Below the pieces are notes generated by a model. The model was given only the letters and a program-made list of their open reading frames with translations, was not told the origin of the DNA and ran no database searches. A stretch of 64,000 nucleotides of DNA, taken from the NCBI GenBank assembly GCA_028692955.1, contig JAQUWH010000002.1:120876-184875 (forward strand). The letters are read 5' to 3'. How positions within the stretch are numbered: the first letter of the stretch is position 1; each line of letters starts with the position of its first letter. This document shows, one piece after another, positions 33,148 to 44,092 of the stretch. Source of the DNA: Clostridia bacterium. Lineage in GTDB: Bacteria; Bacillota; Clostridia; TANB77; CAG-465. Both the position numbers and the translations under genes were made by a program.

Positions 33148-35052
33148 CTAATGTTTTCCTAAATCAACATCCATCAATATTGGTAATATCATAGGTTGAC
33201 GTTTTGTCTTTGCATATACGTACTTCATTAATGAATCTCTTAATGCAGATTTTATATTAGACCACTCACGAATATCTTGTTCGTCACATTTTTCAAGTTC
33301 TTTTTTCGCCATCTGTCTAATTTCTTCCATTAAATCTTCACTTTCTCTTACATAAACAAATCCTCTTGTTACGATATCTGGACCAGAAATCACTTTAGCT
33401 GTTCTTCTATCTAAAGTAACAACCACAATAATCATACCATTTTCAGACAATAGTTGTCTATCTCTAATAACGATATTTCCTACGTCTCCAACACCAAGTC
33501 CGTCAACAAGCACCATACCAGATGGAACTTGAACAGAAGCTTTTGCACCATCTTTTCCTATTTCTAATGTTCTACCATTTTCAATGATAATAACATTTTC
33601 TTTTTTTGTTCCTGTGCTTATAGCAAGTTCACCATGTTGTTTTAAAAATCTATATTCACCATGAACTGGCATGAAGTATTTTGGCTTTGTAAGGGATAAC
33701 ATCAACTTTAATTCTTCTTGACAAGCATGCCCAGAAACGTGAACATCTGCAAGCTGATTGTATATAATTTCAGCTCCCAATTTTTCTAACTCATCTATCA
33801 CTCTACCAACAGATTTTTCATTTCCAGGTATCGGTGAAGATGAAAATATAACTAAGTCATCGGCTGTAATTTGTACTTTTTTATGCTCACCCATAGACAT
33901 TCTACTAAGTGCTGCCATTGGTTCTCCTTGTGAACCTGTTGTTATGATAACTAATTGTTCAGGATTATATATTCCTACTTTATCAATATCAATCAAAGTT
34001 CCTTCTGGCAAATTAATATATCCAAGTTCTTGAGAAACCTGTAATATATTTACCATACTACGCCCTACTACAGCCACTTTTCTTTTACACTTTACTGCAG
34101 CGTTGACAATTTGTTGCATTCTATGAATATTTGATGCAAATGTTGCTACTAATATTCTTTTATGACAATTGCTAAATATTTTATCAAATTCTTTACCAAC
34201 TGTCATCTCAGACATGGTATAACCAGGTCTTTGTACGTTTGTACTATCAGACATTAAAAGGGTAATTCCTTCTTTTCCAAGTTCAGCTATTCTTTGGAAG
34301 TCCATGATTTCTCCATCAATTGGAGTATAGTCTACCTTAAAGTCACCTGTGTGGAATATAACACCGACAGGAGTTGTAATTGCAAGAGCTACTGCATCTG
34401 CAATTGAGTGTGTCATTTTTATAAATTCTACTTTAAATTTTGAAAATTTTACAACATCTCTTGGTTTTACACATTTTAAGACTGTTGTTTTTTCTAAGTT
34501 ATGTTCAATCAATTTATTTTTAATTAACCCTAATGTTAATTTTGTTCCATAGACAGGAACATTTATCTTCTTTAAGAAATATGGTATTGCACCAATATGA
34601 TCTTCATGTCCATGTGTTATAACTAAAGCTTTTACTTTTGCTTTGTTTCTTTCTAGATAAGTGATATCTGGTATGACCAAATCAACACCTAACATATCAT
34701 CTTCTGGGAATGCAAGACCACAGTCTACAACAATAATCTCGTTTTCATATTCGAAAACAGTCATATTTTTACCAATTTCATTCATACCACCAAGTGGTAT
34801 TATTTTCAATTTTGATTTAGCAAATACACTTGGTTTATTATTCGTTGTTTTTACCAAGGATTTCTCTTGTTTTAAAGGCAAATTAGCTTCAATATTTGAA
34901 AATTCTATTTTCACATTTTCCTTATTATTTAATTTTTCTTTTGTATCACGTATCAATTTTTCATTGTTTCTTTTTTTATCGTTTACATTGTTATTTTTTC
35001 TGTTATGATTCACCATAGGCTTTCTAACAGAATCATTGTTTTCTTCTTTCAT
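33148..35052 (-). CDS. rnj: Ribonuclease J
   Basis: RNase J is a metallo-beta-lactamase/beta-CASP exo- and endonuclease for mRNA decay and rRNA maturation in Firmicutes. The 634-aa protein has a basic, Asn/Lys-rich N-terminal tail of ~80 residues, then PLGGMNEIGKNMTVFEY, the zinc motif THGHEDHIGAIPYFL, HTGDFKVD, DSTN, TTGSQGEP and the beta-CASP HVSGHACQEE and PVHGEYRFL. It is longer than the typical 555 aa because of the tail. It is driven by a near-consensus promoter. Confidence 0.95.
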   Translation of the reverse strand: MKEENNDSVRKPMVNHNRKNNNVNDKKRNNEKLIRDTKEKLNNKENVKIEFSNIEANLPLKQEKSLVKTTNNKPSVFAKSKLKIIPLGGMNEIGKNMTVFEYENEIIVVDCGLAFPEDDMLGVDLVIPDITYLERNKAKVKALVITHGHEDHIGAIPYFLKKINVPVYGTKLTLGLIKNKLIEHNLEKTTVLKCVKPRDVVKFSKFKVEFIKMTHSIADAVALAITTPVGVIFHTGDFKVDYTPIDGEIMDFQRIAELGKEGITLLMSDSTNVQRPGYTMSEMTVGKEFDKIFSNCHKRILVATFASNIHRMQQIVNAAVKCKRKVAVVGRSMVNILQVSQELGYINLPEGTLIDIDKVGIYNPEQLVIITTGSQGEPMAALSRMSMGEHKKVQITADDLVIFSSSPIPGNEKSVGRVIDELEKLGAEIIYNQLADVHVSGHACQEELKLMLSLTKPKYFMPVHGEYRFLKQHGELAISTGTKKENVIIIENGRTLEIGKDGAKASVQVPSGMVLVDGLGVGDVGNIVIRDRQLLSENGMIIVVVTLDRRTAKVISGPDIVTRGFVYVRESEDLMEEIRQMAKKELEKCDEQDIREWSNIKSALRDSLMKYVYAKTKRQPMILPILMDVDLGKH

Positions 35053-35183
35053 TTTTTTCTCTCCTTTTATTCATTTTTCAATTTACGATTTTCAATAACT
35101 TAAATTTCCGTACAATCTATAAAATAGCTTTCGCCATGTTAACTTAATTTTATATTATTTTACGCACTCTATACAACATATAC

Positions 35184-35212
35184 ATTATACTATAATTATT
35201 GTATTTTGTCAA
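35184..35212 (-). promoter_or_regulatory. Consensus promoter of rnj
   Basis: Minus strand TTGACA (35212-35207), 17 bases, TATAAT (35189-35184). A leader of about 130 bases follows. Confidence 0.85.
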
Positions 35213-35255
35213 ATTATTTTTTTGTCATATTTTGTTTGACTACATTTATTGATAG

Positions 35256-35297
35256 TTGACAATAACACTAATAACTGGTATAATGTTATTAGTGTTA
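35256..35297 (+). promoter_or_regulatory. Consensus promoter embedded in a 13-bp inverted-repeat operator
   Basis: TTGACA (35256-35261), 17 bases, TATAAT (35279-35284), with TGG before the -10. A perfect inverted repeat, TAACACTAATAAC (35263-35275) and GTTATTAGTGTTA (35285-35297), flanks and covers the -10. This geometry fits a repressor dimer blocking RNA polymerase. Confidence 0.85.
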
Positions 35298-35340
35298 GTG
35301 ACCGTTTAAAATTTTAATAAATATTAAGGAGGTACTAAAA

Positions 35341-35829
35341 ATGTGCAAATATCTACGCGATTTTTCACAGGAGGAAATGGTTCATATAGCAAAGCTATAT
35401 GCAACCAATGATTTTGTCACACGGAGCTTGTTGGCAGATGAGAGGAATACTACTGTAGATGTAATATCAGAAATTCTTTCTCAAAGTATTTCAAAGCGAT
35501 TAGTATCTCTTGATACCGCCATACAAATGGCCAAAAGAGCTATGAAAAATGTAAAGCCATACAAAGGTAGTGAAAGGACCTGTAAACATTACTCAAAGTT
35601 GATTCTTGATGCCTTTGGCGTCGAACTCAAAAACTATATTAGTTGTAAACAATATAGTGAGGAAGAATATAATTACCAGTGTCAAAGAGAAGAGGATGAA
35701 AAAAGGCGTAGACATCTGATTTTTTTAAAAGAATCATATCCTGAATCTTCCATTTCTGATGATGATGGTGCGCCATCATATGATGAAATTGAAAATGAGC
35801 TTGAGCGGCTCACAAGATATCTTGCCTAA
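35341..35829 (+). CDS. Unrecognised 162-aa protein under a tightly regulated strong promoter
   Basis: This is a soluble, charged protein. Residues ~10-60 (EEMVHIAKLYATNDFVTRSL; DVISEILSQSISKRLVSLDT) look helical and could form a helix-turn-helix. The C-terminal third is acidic (DDDGAPSYDEIENELERL). AAGGAGG precedes the ATG. Base composition is more GC-rich than its neighbours, and two of the few in-frame CGG codons of the window lie here (codons 28 and 156), both as apparent arginine. These signs suggest recent transfer. No family is recognised. Confidence 0.7.
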   Translation: MCKYLRDFSQEEMVHIAKLYATNDFVTRSLLADERNTTVDVISEILSQSISKRLVSLDTAIQMAKRAMKNVKPYKGSERTCKHYSKLILDAFGVELKNYISCKQYSEEEYNYQCQREEDEKRRRHLIFLKESYPESSISDDDGAPSYDEIENELERLTRYLA

Positions 35830-35833
35830 CTTG

Positions 35834-35866
35834 AAACGACGTGTTTAATCACACGTCGTTTTTCTT
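35834..35866 (+). terminator. Rho-independent terminator
   Basis: AAACGACGTGT pairs with ACACGTCGTTT around TTAATC, followed by TTTCTT. Confidence 0.9.
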
Positions 35867-35908
35867 GCGTATTCGTCAATATTATGGTAATATATAAGTG
35901 GTGATGAT

Positions 35909-37510
35909 ATGAAAGTATTACTAACAACATTAAATTCAAAATATTCACATGTCAATATTGCACAATATTATTTACGAAAATGTATTGAAGATATATGTGA
36001 TGTTGAAATACTACATTTTACAATTAATGATGAGTTAAATAACATATTAGAAAGTATCTTAGCTACACAAGCAGATGTTGTGTGCTTTGGTTGTTATATA
36101 TGGAATATAGAACAAACCATGAAACTATGTAAAAATATAAAAAAGATTAAACCGGATATTGTTATTGGGCTTGGTGGACCTGAGGTGTCATATAACCCTG
36201 ATGAGGTGTTACAAAATAATCCTTTTATCTCTTCTGTTATGTGTGGTGAGGGTGAAAAAGCCATCAGACAATTAGTATTAGATATACAAAATAGTTCCTT
36301 GAAAAAGATATATTGTATTCCGGTAACAACAGATGAAATACCCCATATTGCAAGTGATATTGTAGATAATTATGATAATCGTGTTGTCTATCTTGAAACA
36401 AGTAGAGGCTGCCCTTATCGATGTAGTTATTGTTTATCTTGTATTGATAAAAGTATTAAATACTTTGATATGAGTAAAGTAAAGGAAGATTTGAAACAAC
36501 TTTTAAATAAAAATGTAAAACAAATACGCTTTATTGATAGGACCTTCAATTCTGACAGGAAAAGAGCATTGGAACTATGGAAATTTATGATTAAAAACAG
36601 AAAAGATACCACTTTTCATTTTGAGATATGTGTGAATTTAATTGATGAAGAAACACTATCTTTTCTTGCTACCGTTCCAAAGAATGTTTTTCAGTTTGAG
36701 ATTGGTGTTCAATCTACTCATAAAGAAACATTAATTGCTATTAATAGAGGATACAAATGGGGACATGAAAAAGAGATGTTAAAAGAATTAAATAAACTTG
36801 GGAATATAAAACTTCATACGGATTTAATTATTGGTTTACCTTATGAAACATTAGACATATTTAAAAACTCTTTTAATGAGCTATTCTCTTTACATACAGA
36901 CGAGATACAACTAGGATTTTTAAAACTTCTAAAAGGGACTACTATCTATGATAGTGTGTATGACTTTGAATATATATTTACAGAAGAACCTCCTTATGAA
37001 GTATTGCAAAATAAATTTATTTCTTATGAGGAAATTAGATTTTTAAAAAAATTTGAAACCATATTTGAGTTATATTATAACAGTGGATTCTTTCAATATA
37101 CTATGAAGCTATTAGAAGAGTTATATGAAAGTCCTTATGAATTATTTGAAAGGATTACTAACTACTACATAGAACATTCACTATTTGATAGAAAAGTTTC
37201 TACCGATGAAAGTTTTACAATATTAAATGATATTTTTAAAGTTCATACAAAACATATTATTATTAATCAAGCTTTAACTTATGACTATTTCTTGAAATTT
37301 AATGGCTCTAGAGAGTGGCACTATACTAAGTATACCGATGATTTAAAAGATATGATTCAATGCTTTGTGGAAGAAAACAGAGAGAAACTATTTGATAATA
37401 AAAGAAATACTGATGTCCATAAGTTATTTAAATTTATTGCATTAGATTATGATTTTGGAGAAAACAAAATTTCAAAAAAACATATATATTACACAAAAAA
37501 AGTAAAGTAG
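35909..37510 (+). CDS. B12-binding radical SAM protein (DUF4080 type)
   Basis: This is a 533-aa protein with an N-terminal cobalamin-binding Rossmann-like domain (KYSHVNIAQYYLRKC..., VVCFGCYIWNIEQT, IGLGGPEVSY). The radical SAM cluster CPYRCSYC (within ETSRGCPYRCSYCLS) follows, and then a C-terminal helical DUF4080-like region. It probably uses a [4Fe-4S] cluster and SAM for a methylation or rearrangement; the substrate is unknown. GTGGTGATG precedes the ATG. Confidence 0.85.
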   Translation: MKVLLTTLNSKYSHVNIAQYYLRKCIEDICDVEILHFTINDELNNILESILATQADVVCFGCYIWNIEQTMKLCKNIKKIKPDIVIGLGGPEVSYNPDEVLQNNPFISSVMCGEGEKAIRQLVLDIQNSSLKKIYCIPVTTDEIPHIASDIVDNYDNRVVYLETSRGCPYRCSYCLSCIDKSIKYFDMSKVKEDLKQLLNKNVKQIRFIDRTFNSDRKRALELWKFMIKNRKDTTFHFEICVNLIDEETLSFLATVPKNVFQFEIGVQSTHKETLIAINRGYKWGHEKEMLKELNKLGNIKLHTDLIIGLPYETLDIFKNSFNELFSLHTDEIQLGFLKLLKGTTIYDSVYDFEYIFTEEPPYEVLQNKFISYEEIRFLKKFETIFELYYNSGFFQYTMKLLEELYESPYELFERITNYYIEHSLFDRKVSTDESFTILNDIFKVHTKHIIINQALTYDYFLKFNGSREWHYTKYTDDLKDMIQCFVEENREKLFDNKRNTDVHKLFKFIALDYDFGENKISKKHIYYTKKVK

Positions 37511-37537
37511 GATGAACGTTGTTCACCCTACTCTTTT
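37506..37537. terminator. Bidirectional terminator between the radical SAM gene and tdk
   Basis: AGTAGGATGAAC (37506-37517) pairs with GTTCACCCTACT (37521-37532), one mismatch, with TTTTT on the plus side. Confidence 0.85.
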
Positions 37538-38146
37538 TCACCCCGTTTTACTAAAACTTTGTGGTAACTTTTTGTTTCCTGTCAGATAATCGTGATAACA
37601 AGCTAAACAAACAGGTTCATATGATTCCCCAACGTTACCAATATAGACTTGTTCTCCCTCTGTTACAACTCTGCCGTTTGCAATTCTCATATTGACCACG
37701 GCTGTTGCACCACATCTACAAAGCAAAGTTATTCTACTAATTTTTGTAGCACATTTTAGCAAAGCTGGAGCACCTCTGAAAAAGTTATGACAAAAATCTG
37801 TAATTAACCCATAACAATTTACTGGGATATTCATAACATTAGCAATGTAAGCAAAGTCATAGATTTGTTCCTCTGTAAGGAACTGTGCTTCGTCTACAAA
37901 AATTACATCTGGTTTAATAGACATAGAATCAATTGCTTTCCTGACATCAAAATCATCTCCTATTGCAATGGCTTCTCTACTCCAGCCAGTGGCAGTTTTA
38001 ATGATTCCAACACCATTTCTATCATCTTTTTCAGGGGCAAACGTAGTTACTTTTTTTCCTATCTTTTCATAATTATATGCCTCTTTTAATAAATTGACAG
38101 TCTTTCCAGAACCCATTACTCCATACTCAAAAAACATTTCCGCCAT
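37538..38146 (-). CDS. tdk: Thymidine kinase
   Basis: This salvage enzyme phosphorylates thymidine. The 202-aa type II TK has Walker A GVMGSGKT (residues 9-16), the DxxFxDEAQF motif VIFVDEAQFLTEEQ and the lasso-loop zinc site (LLCRCGA ... VCLACYHD), and its length is normal. AGGAGG precedes the ATG. Confidence 0.96.
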   Translation of the reverse strand: MAEMFFEYGVMGSGKTVNLLKEAYNYEKIGKKVTTFAPEKDDRNGVGIIKTATGWSREAIAIGDDFDVRKAIDSMSIKPDVIFVDEAQFLTEEQIYDFAYIANVMNIPVNCYGLITDFCHNFFRGAPALLKCATKISRITLLCRCGATAVVNMRIANGRVVTEGEQVYIGNVGESYEPVCLACYHDYLTGNKKLPQSFSKTG

Positions 38147-38344
38147 AAGTCAGTCCTCCTTAATATTCATAAGTTGTTTCCATTTATTTAGTAATATTAT
38201 ATAATAATATCATTTTCTTATCTATTAATATTTCATCTTTTTTTTAATTGTTAACTTCATGAAATATAGACATGTGTTCTGTTTATATGTTAGCCTTTTC
38301 CCTCAGCTTTCTATGTCATAATTTACTTAAAAATATTACAGAAC

Positions 38345-38371
38345 AAATCACTTCAAAACTTGAAGTGATTT
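38345..38371 (-). terminator. Terminator of the flavin-reductase-like gene
   Basis: AAATCACTTCAA pairs perfectly with TTGAAGTGATTT around a 3-base loop, just downstream of the stop on the minus strand; TTTGTTCTG follows. Confidence 0.65.
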
Positions 38372-38375
38372 CATC

Positions 38376-39332
38376 TTATTTATTTTTTTCTTTATTTCTT
38401 TTATCGTTGATAATATCCATTTCTTTTTCTGTTATCAAAGATACCTTGTTTTCTTTTGCCCACGCTACACAACTCTTTAACACCGTATTTAAAAATACTC
38501 TTGGTACTTTTACTAACTTTGCACATGCCTCATCTGTAAAGCTAACATCAGGGTCAATTCTTGAAGCTGCATATTTTACTGTATCAAGTCCAATCCCCTT
38601 ATTGTCAGGGATAGGTTCAGCAATTGGCTTTTTAAACCTTGTATACCAGAAATTTTTGCTATCTCTATAACCATAATCAACTGGTACTTGTGGAAAACAA
38701 TTTGCTTTGACACCATTAACAATCGCATCATGGTATTTATCCTTCATCAAAATAGCATCAATTTTTAGTATAAAGTGAGCGCCATATTGACTAGTGATAC
38801 CATTAAAATCATGATAAGGTGGTAAATATTCTTCTTGTACTTTATCATCTTGAGCATTATCTAATTCTTTTACCCATGTGCATTCAAATACTTGAAAAGC
38901 TTCTTTAACAATCTTTGGATATTGTTCATCTTGGTTTTCTCTTGCTCTTTTTCCATCTACTAATGTAAAGAGACAATCTTTCATTTTTTCATCTGTTGTT
39001 TCCCCTGGGTAACCAAGTCTTACTGCCTCTTTAAAGTATTTTCTATCATCTGATATAAAGTTGATTGTACATTTACCAGTTCTTAAAATGTTCTTTGCCG
39101 TATTAGAACTATTCCTACAACAAAGCATCATAGCATAATATTCTTTTCCTGCTATATAATAGGGAAAGCATAAAGAATAAGAGCCTAAATTTGTTTTTCC
39201 ATCTTCATTTAAGGTACCAATTTCTGTTGTTGGCATTGGAAAGAATGCAGATGTTTGATAAAAATTATCTACAATCCTTAAATTTTTAAATCCTTCCATT
39301 TCTTCTATTTTTTTGCTTTCATTATCTCTCAT
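38376..39332 (-). CDS. Flavin-reductase-like FMN-binding protein with PCP_red-like C-terminus
   Basis: This is a 318-aa protein. Residues ~20-220 resemble the flavin reductase split barrel (TNLGSYSLCFPYYIAGKEYY, SSNTAKNILRTGKCTINF). The last ~70 residues (DEACAKLVKVPRVFLNTVLK...WAKENKVSLITEKEMD) resemble the small PCP_red helical domain seen in light-independent protochlorophyllide reductase B subunits and Fe-S enzymes. The ATG at 39332 is 9 bases after GGAG; an earlier ATG at 39347 has no ribosome site and lies near the TGATATAAT promoter. Activity is unknown. Confidence 0.55.
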   Translation of the reverse strand: MRDNESKKIEEMEGFKNLRIVDNFYQTSAFFPMPTTEIGTLNEDGKTNLGSYSLCFPYYIAGKEYYAMMLCCRNSSNTAKNILRTGKCTINFISDDRKYFKEAVRLGYPGETTDEKMKDCLFTLVDGKRARENQDEQYPKIVKEAFQVFECTWVKELDNAQDDKVQEEYLPPYHDFNGITSQYGAHFILKIDAILMKDKYHDAIVNGVKANCFPQVPVDYGYRDSKNFWYTRFKKPIAEPIPDNKGIGLDTVKYAASRIDPDVSFTDEACAKLVKVPRVFLNTVLKSCVAWAKENKVSLITEKEMDIINDKRNKEKNK

Positions 39333-39385
39333 ATAAATCATCTCCATTACTATTATATCACAATGACTACTTTTTACAACTTATT

Positions 39386-39425
39386 TAGAAAAATAAAATA
39401 GCCATAGTAAAAACTATGACTATTT
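39386..39425 (-). terminator. Terminator of the glycolysis operon
   Basis: AAATAGCCATAGT pairs with ACTATGACTATTT (one mismatch), followed on the minus strand by TTTATTTTTC, just after the eno stop. Confidence 0.75.
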
Positions 39426-39433
39426 CATTTTTA

Positions 39434-40777
<1,344 letters not shown>

Positions 40778-40819
40778 TTAACTACTGCAATATATAGCAA
40801 GTAGATAATAGCTAAATGA

Positions 40820-41728
40820 TTAAGATTTTTTTGTACTATCTGACAACTCTTTTAAGAATTTACTCTCTGAATCACGAGTTGATTTGGTTGCAAACTTATC
40901 TTCGATTTTGTTTCTCTTGTCATTATATCTTTCTTGAGACTGCCTTTCAGTTTCTGCTTCACGGATCAATCCTTCTTGCACATCCATCTTGTTTTGTAAT
41001 TCATTGATTTCTCTTGTTGTTTCTTCCAATTCTCTTCCATCTTTTGAAAGCAAACTTTCTTCTGCAATCATTTTAGTATAATTAAGGTACAATAAATCTT
41101 CTTCTGCAGAATAGTTAGAAAGTACCCCATCAAGAGATTCTTTGACATAATATTTTTCTGCGATAGTGCCAGATACATCCTTTGCTAGTCGATTAAAATC
41201 TGTCATTGAAAAATCAAAATTTTCATCTTTTCTGTAGTATTTATACTCACTAAAAATAAGGTTATACATAAGAGCCACGTATCTTTTGGAATCGATTTTA
41301 CCCTCTTTTAGCATATTTTCTAAATCATATTGTATTTTTTTGATATCCTTCTTGATTTTATCAAGTGTAATTTTTACCATTCTTCTGTCAGGCTCTTTTT
41401 CTTCTAATTGCTTTTTCTTTTTTAGTTCAAAAGTCTCTTTTAATTTTTTGTAATCTTTTTCATCAATTAACTTAAAGCCAGTATGTCCGCATTCAGGACA
41501 TGTCCCTTTTGCCAAACTTCCCACTAACTCTTTTACTTTACTTTCTGGAATACTGTGCTTTCTTTCAGCCACAAAGCCACATTTTGGATTTAAACACTGA
41601 TAATAGACAGTCACTTCAATTTCTTTTTCTACATCTGTTTCATACTCTTCAGGATGTGTAAGCCTGTAAGTGCTTCTTGCAGATTCTGTTTCAAGTTTTG
41701 CTTCATTTGCATTTTTTATTTCAGGCAT
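40820..41728 (-). CDS. Unrecognised zinc-ribbon/coiled-coil protein in the glycolysis operon
   Basis: This is a 302-aa soluble protein. Residues ~44-90 hold two Cys pairs (QCLNPKCGF and GTCPECGHTGF) that could bind zinc. The rest is highly charged and helical, with a coiled coil near the C-terminus (EETTREINELQNKMDVQEGL). No family is recognised. It is 13 bases downstream of gpmI and 72 bases upstream of eno, so it is probably co-expressed with glycolysis. Confidence 0.7.
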   Translation of the reverse strand: MPEIKNANEAKLETESARSTYRLTHPEEYETDVEKEIEVTVYYQCLNPKCGFVAERKHSIPESKVKELVGSLAKGTCPECGHTGFKLIDEKDYKKLKETFELKKKKQLEEKEPDRRMVKITLDKIKKDIKKIQYDLENMLKEGKIDSKRYVALMYNLIFSEYKYYRKDENFDFSMTDFNRLAKDVSGTIAEKYYVKESLDGVLSNYSAEEDLLYLNYTKMIAEESLLSKDGRELEETTREINELQNKMDVQEGLIREAETERQSQERYNDKRNKIEDKFATKSTRDSESKFLKELSDSTKKS

Positions 41729-41741
41729 AATCTATCACCAC

Positions 41742-43274
41742 CTAATTTAGTTCCACTAAACTTTGTCCAGACATTTCTTCTGGTATTTTCTCACCCATTA
41801 ATGTAAGTAATGTTGGAGTAATATCACAAAGTCTTCCGTCTTTTACAGACTTAACTCTATTAGATACCACAATCATTGGTACATCAAATGTAGAATGTGA
41901 AGTAATAGCTTCACCTGTTTTTAAATCTAACATATACTCACAATTGCCATGATCAGCCGTAATAATAGCCTCTCCTTCTACTTGTTCTATTTTTGATATA
42001 ACGTCGCCTACACATTTATCTAGTACTTCAACTGCTTCAATTGATTTTTCTAAATTACCAGTATGTCCTACCATATCACCATTAGCGTAATTCATAATAA
42101 TTACATCATATTTCTTTGAATCAATTGCTTCGATAACCTTTTCTGTTACTTCGTAAGCTGACATTTCTGGTTTTAAATCATAAGTTGCTACCTTTGGCGA
42201 TGGAATTAAAACTCTTCCTTCTCCATTATATGGAATTTCTTCTCCACCATTAAAAAAGAAAGTAACATGGGCATATTTTTCAGTTTCTGCTACTCGTAGT
42301 TGCGTGTAACCTAAATGAGAAATATATTCACCAAACGTATTGTTTAATACTTGAGGCTTGTACGCCACTAGTACATTTTTTATACTTTCATCATATTGTG
42401 TCATGGTAACATAGGTAAGATGTTTGATTTCTTTTCTTTCAAACCCATCAAATTCTTCATTAACAAAGGCTTTTGTTAGTTCCCTTGCTCTATCTGGTCT
42501 AAAGTTAAAGAATATAACAGAATCGTTACTATTAATCGTTGCAATAGGTTTACTTTCTTCATTGGTTATTACAATAGGTCGCACAAACTCATCAAATTCT
42601 TGTGCTTCATAAGAAGTTTCTACTGCCTTTTGAACCGTTTTGAACATATTTCCCTCGCCTTTTGCCATAGCATCGTAAGCAAGTTTAACACGTTCCCATC
42701 TATTATCTCTATCCATTGCGTAGTATCTTCCAGATACCGTAGCAATTTGACCAATTCCAATTTCGCGTATCTTTTCTTCTAGTTGTTTTAGATATTCAAC
42801 AGCTGAAGTAGGAGGAGTATCCCTTCCATCTAGAATAGCATGAATATATACATGTTCTAAGTTCTCTATTTTTGCCATTTCAAGCAATGCATATAAATGA
42901 TTCATATGAGAATGAACCCCACCATCTGACACTAAACCTATGATATGTAAAGATTTATTTTTTGCATTTTTCATTGCTTTTAATAATTCTGCATTATGAA
43001 AAAATTTGCCTTCTTCAATTTCTTTTGTAATTCTAGTCAATTCTTGGTATACAATTCTTCCTGCACCAATATTGGTATGACCAACTTCAGAATTCCCCAT
43101 TTGTCCTTCTGGTAATCCTACTGCCAAACCACTGGTTGCAATATACGTATTAGGATATTTTGAAATATATTTGTCTATGTTAGGAGTATTTGCTAGTTTA
43201 AACGCATTTCCTTCTGATACATCATTAAGGCCTACTCCATCCATTATCATTAGTAAATACTGTTTATTCTTCAT
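41742..43274 (-). CDS. gpmI: Cofactor-independent phosphoglycerate mutase
   Basis: This Mn-dependent iPGM interconverts 3- and 2-phosphoglycerate. The 510-aa protein has MDGVGLND near the start, the catalytic Ser in GNSEVGHTNIGAGR, HSHMNHLY, DGRDTPP and the second metal site TADHGNCEYM. The ATG at 43274 is preferred; an in-frame GTG at 43283 is possible. Confidence 0.96.
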   Translation of the reverse strand: MKNKQYLLMIMDGVGLNDVSEGNAFKLANTPNIDKYISKYPNTYIATSGLAVGLPEGQMGNSEVGHTNIGAGRIVYQELTRITKEIEEGKFFHNAELLKAMKNAKNKSLHIIGLVSDGGVHSHMNHLYALLEMAKIENLEHVYIHAILDGRDTPPTSAVEYLKQLEEKIREIGIGQIATVSGRYYAMDRDNRWERVKLAYDAMAKGEGNMFKTVQKAVETSYEAQEFDEFVRPIVITNEESKPIATINSNDSVIFFNFRPDRARELTKAFVNEEFDGFERKEIKHLTYVTMTQYDESIKNVLVAYKPQVLNNTFGEYISHLGYTQLRVAETEKYAHVTFFFNGGEEIPYNGEGRVLIPSPKVATYDLKPEMSAYEVTEKVIEAIDSKKYDVIIMNYANGDMVGHTGNLEKSIEAVEVLDKCVGDVISKIEQVEGEAIITADHGNCEYMLDLKTGEAITSHSTFDVPMIVVSNRVKSVKDGRLCDITPTLLTLMGEKIPEEMSGQSLVELN

Positions 43275-43331
43275 ATAGTTCACTCTTCTCTTTCTGCCAA
43301 GTTTGACAAGGCATTATTAATTATATCACTT

Positions 43332-44081
43332 TTAATCGTAATTTACAATAGCTACAAAATCATTTGTAAGAGATGCGCCACCCACTAAAGCACCATCAAT
43401 ATTAGGCATGTTGAGTATCTCTTTTGCATTGGACGGTTTCACACTACCGCCATATTGTATTCTTACAACTTCTGCCGTATTTTCATCAAAAAGTTTTGCA
43501 ATAACATTACGAATAAACTGACACATTTCTTCTGCTTGAGAAGCAGTAGCTGTCACACCAGTTCCAATAGCCCATATAGGTTCATAGGCAATCACTATGT
43601 TTCGTTTCATCTGCTCCTTTGAAATATCTTTTAAACCATTAATTAACTGATTTTCTATCACTTCAAACATTTCATTTTTATTTCTTTGCTCTAATGTTTC
43701 ACCCACACATACAATAGCGGTTAAATCTTTTTCAATAATTTTCTTTGCTTTTTGATTGACAATTTCGTCTGTTTCATTAAAATACTGTCTTCTTTCACTA
43801 TGCCCTACGATACAATATGTTACTCCAGTAGAAATTAACATATCAATAGAAGTCTCACCGGTATAAGCACCTTTCTCTTCAAAATATACATTTTGTGCTC
43901 CAAGTTTTACATTGCTATCACTAATTAATTCATTTATCCTATCAAGACATACAAAGTTAGGGCATAACACTACATCCACATCATCAACATTGATTTGTTT
44001 GCTAATTTCATTTACAAAATCTTCTGCTTGAGATAACGTGTAGTTCATTTTCCAGTTACCAGCAATTATTTTTTTTCTCAT
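43332..44081 (-). CDS. tpiA: Triose-phosphate isomerase
   Basis: This is a 249-aa TIM-barrel enzyme: GNWKMN with the catalytic Lys, IVGHSERRQYF with the catalytic His, AYEPIWAIGTG with the catalytic Glu, and the phosphate-binding GGSVKP. AGGAGATG precedes the ATG. It lies between an unknown small gene and gpmI. Confidence 0.97.
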   Translation of the reverse strand: MRKKIIAGNWKMNYTLSQAEDFVNEISKQINVDDVDVVLCPNFVCLDRINELISDSNVKLGAQNVYFEEKGAYTGETSIDMLISTGVTYCIVGHSERRQYFNETDEIVNQKAKKIIEKDLTAIVCVGETLEQRNKNEMFEVIENQLINGLKDISKEQMKRNIVIAYEPIWAIGTGVTATASQAEEMCQFIRNVIAKLFDENTAEVVRIQYGGSVKPSNAKEILNMPNIDGALVGGASLTNDFVAIVNYD

Positions 44082-44092
44082 AATCCATCTCC

